From: Kingdonia uniflora
Lineage: Eukaryota; Streptophyta; Magnoliopsida; Ranunculales; Circaeasteraceae
Length of the DNA stretch: 64,000 nt
Reading direction: 5' to 3'
Assembly: GCA_014058105.1 (NCBI GenBank)
Contig: JACGCM010000440.1
Coordinates: 992,001-1,056,000, forward strand
Shown: positions 58,197 through 64,000 of the stretch, in pieces
Layout of the letters: each line of letters starts with the position of its first letter
Numbering within the stretch: position 1 is the first letter of the stretch
Program-made: the position numbers and the translations under genes
The notes under the pieces: generated by a model
What the model was told of the DNA's origin: nothing
What the model saw: only the letters and a program-made list of their open reading frames with translations
Databases searched by the model: none

Positions 58197-60110
58197 GATG
58201 ACCTTTCTTCGTTTGGCAGGCGCGTCTGCCACGTACGAGACTCTCGTCATAGGTACATTGTGCAACCAACTCTGTTTGGTAGGAAATAGACATCTCAGCT
58301 AGTCTCTCGGACGTCTCTCGGATGATCTCCTGTGCCCGACTCAACTCACTCCTCAACTCAGTATTGTTGTCAGTTAGTTACCTCAATTTTTTATATGCCG
58401 CATACCATATTCCTTGGGACTGATGCCATAACTCATCTACACTATACGTAGGTGGATAAGGGTATGGTACCTGCATCACCGGGATTGGTATCCATCTACG
58501 TGGATCGTCGGTTGCCTGAACACCATAGTCTTACACCTGTGAAGACGTAGTTAAACTCGATGTAGGTGGAAAATATACATCGGGCCTCACTAGGTCACGC
58601 CCGACGATCAAAATATTTCTCACCCTCTTTACTAAACAACAACCGATCTTGGGATTTTGATGAACGGCACGCCAATATGTCATGTAATCTATGTCGGGAA
58701 CAAGATAATCGCGACCATCGTAGAAGTTCACATCCTTCAGCCTCTGATATAATGCTCAATCGTACCTTGGGAATTCCATAATCTCCTGAAGGGGGTCATA
58801 GGGCACACTATCATGCCTGGTCATCTGACGCATACACTGGTCTCCTAAATACCAAAGCGTATCGTGGCCATATGGGACTAACACTAATAGAACCCTCTGG
58901 AAGCTCAGCGCTGAAGCAGCTTTTACTTCTAGACGGATTAATTGCCTAGACTTGTGCCATGGTTGCCAATCTATGTTAGTTTTGTCCTTCCATTCTATCA
59001 TATCTCTGATCATAGCAAAAGAGTGATAGATTTCAGACCCCATACTCGCCATTTCATCTCTCCACCCATAAATACGGGGATAAATATGGCTAAAGTTATG
59101 TACCTTAACTAGATACATTCCAACTCGATAGTACACGAAGAACCAAAACTCCAACACCGCATAGAATTCGGTGATCAATTTCTTCACCTTCCCGTCCCTC
59201 AGAACTGAGACTTCATCAATCCCCCGATACAAAACCGCCATAATCGGCGTACCCCAGTCAAAACCCGACACACCAAGATTATCGTAGTGTCAACGCTGTA
59301 AGATAACCCGCCCGAAGGAATGTGGCACCATTTGAGAAGAAGAGATTACCCATCATATAGGCAATAAATTCCCGTGCATACACGATATCCATTTTTGAGT
59401 CGTAATTGTGGAGACATGGATTCAAAAGCTCTTGCCACTTTTTTAAAATAGGAAAGAGTGATGTTACTGTACCTGATGTCAGAGCTTGTGATTTCGAGGA
59501 ACATTTTTTCTGCCTCCTCTAACTTGGAGTACATCTCGTCGTACGGGAGTTCGCGACCCCTCCCAAAAGATATGCCCGTTAGCATGACGAAGTCTAATGG
59601 TGTGAAATCCAGTTCCCCGCAAGGAAAGTGAAAGGTATGGGTAGAAGGCCACCACCATTCCACGAGAGCATGAATGAGACGGTTATCCGAGTTTCTTGCC
59701 TTAATCGAGCAAAACTCCTCAAAACCCATATCGTCGACCAATTTCTTCAACGTTGGGTACACGGTAATCTATTAGTACCACTTCAGTACATTATCCAATG
59801 ATCCCCTACACTGTAATTCATCTCAGTTCTGACAAATAAAACACATTTACACGTTAGAAGTTCATTCGGGCATTTCATCGAACACATTGCAATATACGTT
59901 AATAACACATAAAATTTACATAACTTACTGGCATTTCCTCCGATCCAACAGAAATATGGACCCAGCCGTCTGGAAGGATATCTACTCGGTTCAACTCTTC
60001 ATACGATGGGGTGGGATCGTTGTCCGACGTCAATTGTAACGGCCAATTATTTGTGATGTCGACGTTCCCCCTTCGTTTTACTTTCGCGTTTACGTTGCGT
60101 TTGGTTTTGG
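58197..60110 (-). pseudogene. Plant mobile domain (PMD) gene, element B
   Basis: Exon 1 (about 60110-59929) reads HNFSKTKRNVNAKVKRRGNV, then EELNRVDILPDGWVHISVGS and ends at donor GTAAGT. A 98-bp intron (59928-59831) ends TTTGTCAG. Exon 2 reads YPTLKKLVDDMGFEEFCSIK, LIHALVEWWWPSTHTFHFPC and GELDFTPLDFVMLTGISFGR (to 59346). Further exons read DWGTPIMAVLYRGIDEVSVL, YRVGMYLVKVHNFSHIYPRI, MKFPRYD-region sequence and DIDYMTYWRAVHQNPKIGCC. A coiled tail (TELRSELSRAQEIIRETSER) ends near 58197. This is the plant mobile domain family. The gene is more open than its copy in element A but has stops in some exons. Confidence 0.78.
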
Positions 60111-60320
60111 AGAAATTATGCCTCGGTCACGAACTAGACTCTCCCAACATTTTTAAGTGATTAACGGAGGGAATGGGTTGGGTTGAGAAACTTGTGGAGT
60201 AAGGTTGGGTATGCCAAGCTTAATACTTTGGATATGTCAAGCTTATAATGTCAATGCCTTAGTTGCAAATAACACTTGAAAGGAAAAGTATAAGAATAAG
60301 CCTAAAAGATGCAGCGTTAT

Positions 60321-60492
60321 GCCGCGCGATTCAGAACTATGCGGCTATATATTAAAAAAAACAATACGTGGCATTTTTCTATTGGATAGTAGTTACGCGC
60401 GGTTCTGAAGTACGCTGAGTGTTGGATGGATTAGATTGAGCCACATGGACGTATCTGGGACGTTCATTCTTGCGCGTGGTTCTGAACAACGC
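60321..60492. repeat. Right subterminal palindrome cluster of element B
   Basis: Three copies: 60321-60345, 60395-60416 and 60471-60492. Confidence 0.85.
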
Positions 60493-60753
60493 TTAAAAAA
60501 TTCACCTTGGGGTGAATTCACAACTGCTGTGGGGTGGATTGGATTCACCCTGGCTTTTGGGGAATCCACCCACCCAGCTGCTGAGGATGCTCTTACGAAT
60601 TACAAAAGTTTTTGATAGAATAAAAAATTACTTTAATATACGAATGAACGCGAATAAAAAAATGGAATCATCCACATCTCCGAAGCCGAATCGAGACGAG
60701 AGTCACTTCTCGTTGTCCAGTCCAATCCGAAATAGTCCCTGGTCCAAAACCCA

Positions 60754-60761
60754 TATTTATA
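60754..60761 (+). promoter_or_regulatory. Putative ATG8 TATA box
   Basis: TATTTATA lies about 65 bp upstream of the first ATG of the ATG8 gene. The whole space between Harbinger element B and the ATG is only 230 bp, so most of the original upstream region is beyond the element. Confidence 0.45.
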
Positions 60762-60822
60762 TTTCCTCTGTGTTTTTGTTAAACCAACCCCATCCCCCGG
60801 AAAACCATTAAACCAACCATTA

Positions 60823-61185
60823 ATGGTGATGAAGATGAAATCTTTCAAACAAGAGTTCACCTTTGGTACGTCTCTCTCATCTCTTTGTAGTTGTTCTTCA
60901 AATACCCTTTGATCTGTTTTTATTTCATCTGATTTGATAAACAGATGAGCGATCTAATGAATCAAGAGATATTATATCTAAATATCCCGATCGCGTGCCC
61001 GTAAGTCTCTAAATTTAACTATTTTAGCACGTAATTTCATTATTTATGTAGAAACGTTTGGTGATAAATTTGCAATATTTTATTTGTTGGTGTTGGCATT
61101 TTTAGCCTAATTATTTGCGTGTTTATTATCAGGTGGTTGTTGAAAGATATTCAAGTTCCGATCTTCCTCAGATGGAGAAGAAAAA
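60823..61185 (+). CDS. ATG8: Autophagy-related protein 8 (ATG8h/i type), first three exons
   Basis: Three exons join in frame: 60823-60865, 60945-61000 and 61133-61185, with GT/AG borders (donors GTACGT, GTAAGT, GTAAGT; acceptors ATAAACAG, TTATCAG). The product reads MKSFKQEFTF, then DERSNESRDIISKYPDRVPV and VVERYSSSDLPQMEKKK, the N-terminal helices and first strand of the ubiquitin-like ATG8. ATG8 is joined to phosphatidylethanolamine on the growing autophagosome membrane and recruits cargo receptors. The opening MKSFK is typical of the plant ATG8h/i group. Three in-frame ATGs (60823, 60829, 60835) precede it; by homology 60835 is the likely start. About 50 of the usual 115-120 residues are seen. 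The remaining exons are not found before the window end, where a copia remnant lies in intron 3, so the gene is interrupted or extends beyond. Confidence 0.85.
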
Positions 61186-61700
61186 GTAAGTGTTTTTTTT
61201 ATTATTGGGTATCTTGTGATTTTATAGTTAGAACACGAATAAAACCATTATTAATTGATTAAATGAACATTCTTTATGTGGGTGATTTTGTGGAACACCG
61301 ATAAAACCTTCATTTACGAAACCCTGACTTGCAACATGAGTTATAAGAACATCAGACAATACATAATTTCCCAAAACCTGCAAATTCCCATGAGAAACAG
61401 AAATTCCTCCAATCTAGTAATCCCAACTAAAGAGCAATATTTAACACACCCTTAAGGATACACAGCCCGAAGGAACCACGCCCCCAAGAATACAATACTC
61501 TATAGAAACTTAGCCGTGAATGGTTGTTGGAAATCCGAAGGGCGACAACAAATCAGAAAAACCCCAAAATTCTAAAAAACCCCAAGTTTTGACAAAGCAT
61601 AGAATCAATGACTAAAAATATAGAAACAATTACTCATTAATAAAACAACTAAAAATAACGAAAATACGAGGAAAAAATAAGAGAGATGAAGAAGACCTCA
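61186..61700. other. ATG8 intron 3 start and unassigned sequence
   Basis: The donor GTAAGTG at 61186 opens an AT-rich intron. Somewhere near 61320 the sequence probably passes into the LTR of the minus-strand copia remnant; the exact edge is not visible. Confidence 0.4.
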
Positions 61701-62019
61701 AGCTGTTTCTGTAGCCATGTGTTGTTGTTGATGTTCAACAAAACCATATCTAATTATGGTGGAGTAGAGGCCCTTTGCTTTGGGTGACCTCCATTTTTCT
61801 CTCTTGGTTTCTCCATGGTAGAGAGAGAGAGAGAGATAAAAAGTGAAGAATGTGATATTAATTTGTCCAAAATTATTAGAAGCTCTCTCTCTGCCCAACG
61901 TTAAACTTCTCAAAACCCAATCCCTGCCGCTCCAACAGAGGTATTCATATTAAATAGGAAGAATTTGTAATCCAAGTCAGAACTTTAAGACATACTAGGA
62001 CTCTGGTTTAACACTCCCG

Positions 62020-62700
62020 CACAAACTTGGCGCTCTCAGATAGACGTGTTTGGAGTGCTAATGCTGGAAGCTTGAAGCTATGCTTATGAAGTTCTTCCGT
62101 TTCATCAACAAAAGGTCTAAATCGAACCAAATGAATGCCAAAGCAAACACATCACGACAATTAAGCTTAATGTGCCTTGTGTGAGCATTAAACATTGGTT
62201 GGAGACTATGTATGTAGTACCCAGAGTCATCATAATAGAGAGTGCTAGGCCGAAAGAAAGTCAATTGTAACTCATAGAGAAGATGAGAAAGCCAAATTAT
62301 CTTAACACATACGTGGGAGAGAGAGAGAGAGTGCCCAATATTTCGATTCGTTACTAGATTTAGAGGGAGTAGGTTGTTTCGTCATGATCTAACATAATAG
62401 GTTGGGACCTAAGAAGGCATAAAATGTAGTGGTTGAGCGTCGCATGTCAGGACAATCACCCTTGTCAACGTCAGAGAAGGCATTTAAAAACAATAGCCTA
62501 GGAACAGGACGAAAGACAAAGCCAAAGTCCAATGTGCCTTTGAGGTATAACAGTATATACTTGACAAGGAGGTGGTGGTCAGTGCAATGAGCGCTCATAA
62601 ATTGTGCAGCATGTTGTACAATATAGGCGGTCCGGCCGTGTTAGAGTCAGATATAAAAGGGGTCAACCAAATAAATAAACTCCGAAGCATATGATAGGGG
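62020..62700 (-). pseudogene. Copia reverse transcriptase end and RNase H
   Basis: The minus strand reads LSYASEFIYLVDPFYI, then RTAYIVQHAAQFMSAHCTDH, HLLVKYILLYLKGTLDFGFV, FSDVDKGDCPDMRRSTTTFY, AFLGPNLLC and SNESKYWALSLSLPRMC. It ends with HVYLRAPSLCGSVK, running into the LTR as copia pol genes of this type do. The family is different from the copia element at 41986-48305. Several stops are present. Confidence 0.78.
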
Positions 62701-62849
62701 CATACCATCATATTCTGAAAGACGTGTCTTCGTATTTATACTACATGCCATTAGAAGTACCCATCTGGTTACAAATTCTTATCTATCTATGGTTCTAATT
62801 TTAAACCGACAAGCATTGTCCGAAGCTGAGAAGACTGGCCAAATAATAT

Positions 62850-63300
62850 AGAACATTAAGGAGTTAAGTGATTGTTGTCCCTACAATGCTGACAGGCTTT
62901 GAGTAAAGCACCCAAATTACCAAAGGTAGAATTAATCTTGTTCTAGTTGCCAAAATTTTGGTTACTGCGCTTGTTCTTGTGATTTTGTTTTCAAGGATTA
63001 TTTTGGGAATAGTTACAACTTTTGTTATTGAGGCAATAAGTGGAGACAACAAGGCCAAGAGATTGAACAACTGTAAGGGCAGTACAGAGACCGAAAGAGT
63101 GATTAGGAAGGGTGCCAAGGAGGCGAGTGCATAGCCTTTGTCACAAAGGAGAAAGACGAGTCGAAAATCCTCAAATTATGGCAGTTAGGGGGGAAGTTGA
63201 GATTTGTAGTCACAATCATGCTGTATTTGGATTTAAGCCATGCAAAATATAAGTTACAAAATAAGTATTGGAGAGTGGTTTGTCAATGACATTTAAAGTA
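62850..63300 (-). pseudogene. Copia gag remnant
   Basis: The minus strand shows short gag-like stretches: LTTNLNFPP-type sequence, NHSFGLCTALTVVQSLGL, CLNNKSCNYSQNNP, NQNFGN and ACQHCRDNNHLTP. The last resembles the first half of a zinc knuckle. The frames are badly broken and the assignment rests mainly on its position upstream of the pol fragment. Confidence 0.4.
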
Positions 63301-64000
63301 TCACTTAGAGACTTAGCATGTTGGAGGTGCTTAAAGATGGACTTGGTTCCTTTTATGATAGAGACTAGTTGTAAGTGCATATTGGTTCCTAATATTGTTA
63401 ATAATTATTTCCAGCTAATTTCTTTGACAAAAAGAACCAAATCCATTTCTGAGTATCCCTAACATGATAAGCCTTTCAGTAACGCTATGACTGCCATTGG
63501 TGATCTAGTATCAATAGTTATCTTGCGTATTTTATTTTGTATGCATTAAGTTTGGTTTACGACATGATTATAACTGCATTCCTCATCATCCCCCCTGTCA
63601 CAGTTTGAGGATCGTCTTACTCGTCTTCTCTCCTTTGAGACACATTTTGTGCACTTGGCTTCTCTTACGACCCTCTTTGTTACACTAGTATATCGAAATT
63701 GTTACCTAGGCATCTCCCAAACTCATGATGTGAGATGTTTGCCAAAACAAAAAAGAAAAGTGTCATGCCATTGCGATTGTCGATCCGATTACTACTTCTA
63801 CTGCTATGCAATGTGATTACCATCTATTGCCATGTTATACAATGTTGGCAAGTACGATGCCATCTCTATGCTAGGCAATTTGTAACCCTTGAACCATAAC
63901 CCCACATATTTTAGAAGTTCTTCATAACATACGTTTAATAGACACATTTATCACCCACCAATTTCACACCAATGGCTTGAAGAGAATCATCATGATTGTC
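63301..64000. other. Unassigned right edge
   Basis: No further ATG8 exon (the family motif LVP..MSVGQF) is readable on either strand, and no clear TE domain is seen. The sequence may be leader of the copia element or intron. Confidence 0.35.

Larger units (their letters stand above)
53817..60592 (+). mobile_element. PIF/Harbinger element B: transposase, ORF1 and PMD genes
   Basis: It is bounded by TTA at 53814-53816 and TTA at 60593-60595. Terminal inverted repeats: left GAGCATCCACAACAGCT, right (reversed) GAGCATCCTCAGCAGCT. The 6776-bp body holds a transposase (plus, 54427-55806), the Myb/SANT-like ORF1 (minus, 56042-57684), tail to tail with the transposase, and a PMD gene (minus, 58197-60110). 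Seven subterminal palindromes lie at the two ends. The left TTA is also the right flank of element A. Confidence 0.9.
61320..63300 (-). mobile_element. Second copia element, internally deleted, probably inside ATG8
   Basis: On the minus strand, gag-like sequence (about 63300-62850) is followed closely by the end of reverse transcriptase and RNase H (62700-62220), then GTGCGGGAG and an LTR start TGTTAAACCAG at 62013. Integrase and most of reverse transcriptase are missing. The LTR runs toward about 61320. No partner LTR or target duplication could be fixed, so the borders are approximate. Confidence 0.6.

Overview
This is a window of plant nuclear DNA, most likely from a eudicot. It is AT-rich, has no operons, and consists almost entirely of nested transposable elements of plant lineages. 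These include Ty3/gypsy elements of the Tat type with an antisense extra gene, Ty1/copia elements, PIF/Harbinger elements, a Helitron helicase, and hAT-like and Mutator-like non-autonomous elements. The only host gene I recognise is the first half of an autophagy gene, ATG8, at 60823-61185. I saw no rRNA, tRNA or CRISPR array.

Layout. 1-601: decayed DUF4283 (LINE ORF1-like) fragment on the minus strand. 1958-2160: copia gag scrap. 2464-4612: element bounded by inverted repeats. 4765-5857: Mutator-like non-autonomous element with a perfect 9-bp target duplication. 7028-7880: GC-skewed repeat with a 44-base poly-G run. 9580-11215: Helitron PIF1-type helicase pseudogene. 11370-24789: Tat element I, minus strand, with both LTRs, PBS, PPT, a broken gag-pol, a tandem array, and a multi-exon antisense gene (12375-18453). 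25510-26714: gag of another gypsy element. 26715-36713: Tat element II, plus strand, with a truncated pol, a nine-copy 61-bp palindromic tandem array and its own antisense gene. 36714-41478: the antisense gene of Tat element III. Its 3' LTR (41479-48383) is split by a copia element (41986-48305), which is itself split by a hAT-like element (44420-45255).

49099-53813 and 53817-60592: two PIF/Harbinger elements, A and B, lying end to end and sharing one TTA. Each carries a DDE transposase on the plus strand and a plant-mobile-domain (PMD) gene on the minus strand. B also carries the Myb/SANT-like accessory gene (ORF1), of which A keeps only the promoter region. Thirteen copies of a 25-bp imperfect palindrome cluster at the four ends. 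The transposase and ORF1 promoters share an AACGGCTAG plus TATA module. B ends 230 bp upstream of the ATG8 start codon. A copia remnant (about 61320-63300) lies where ATG8 intron 3 should continue.

Nearly every TE gene is broken by stops, frameshifts or deletions, so the window is best read as a fossil stack. The two points I find most unusual are the three-gene Harbinger elements with palindromic subterminal repeats, and the exon-by-exon conservation of an antisense gene across neighbouring Tat elements.
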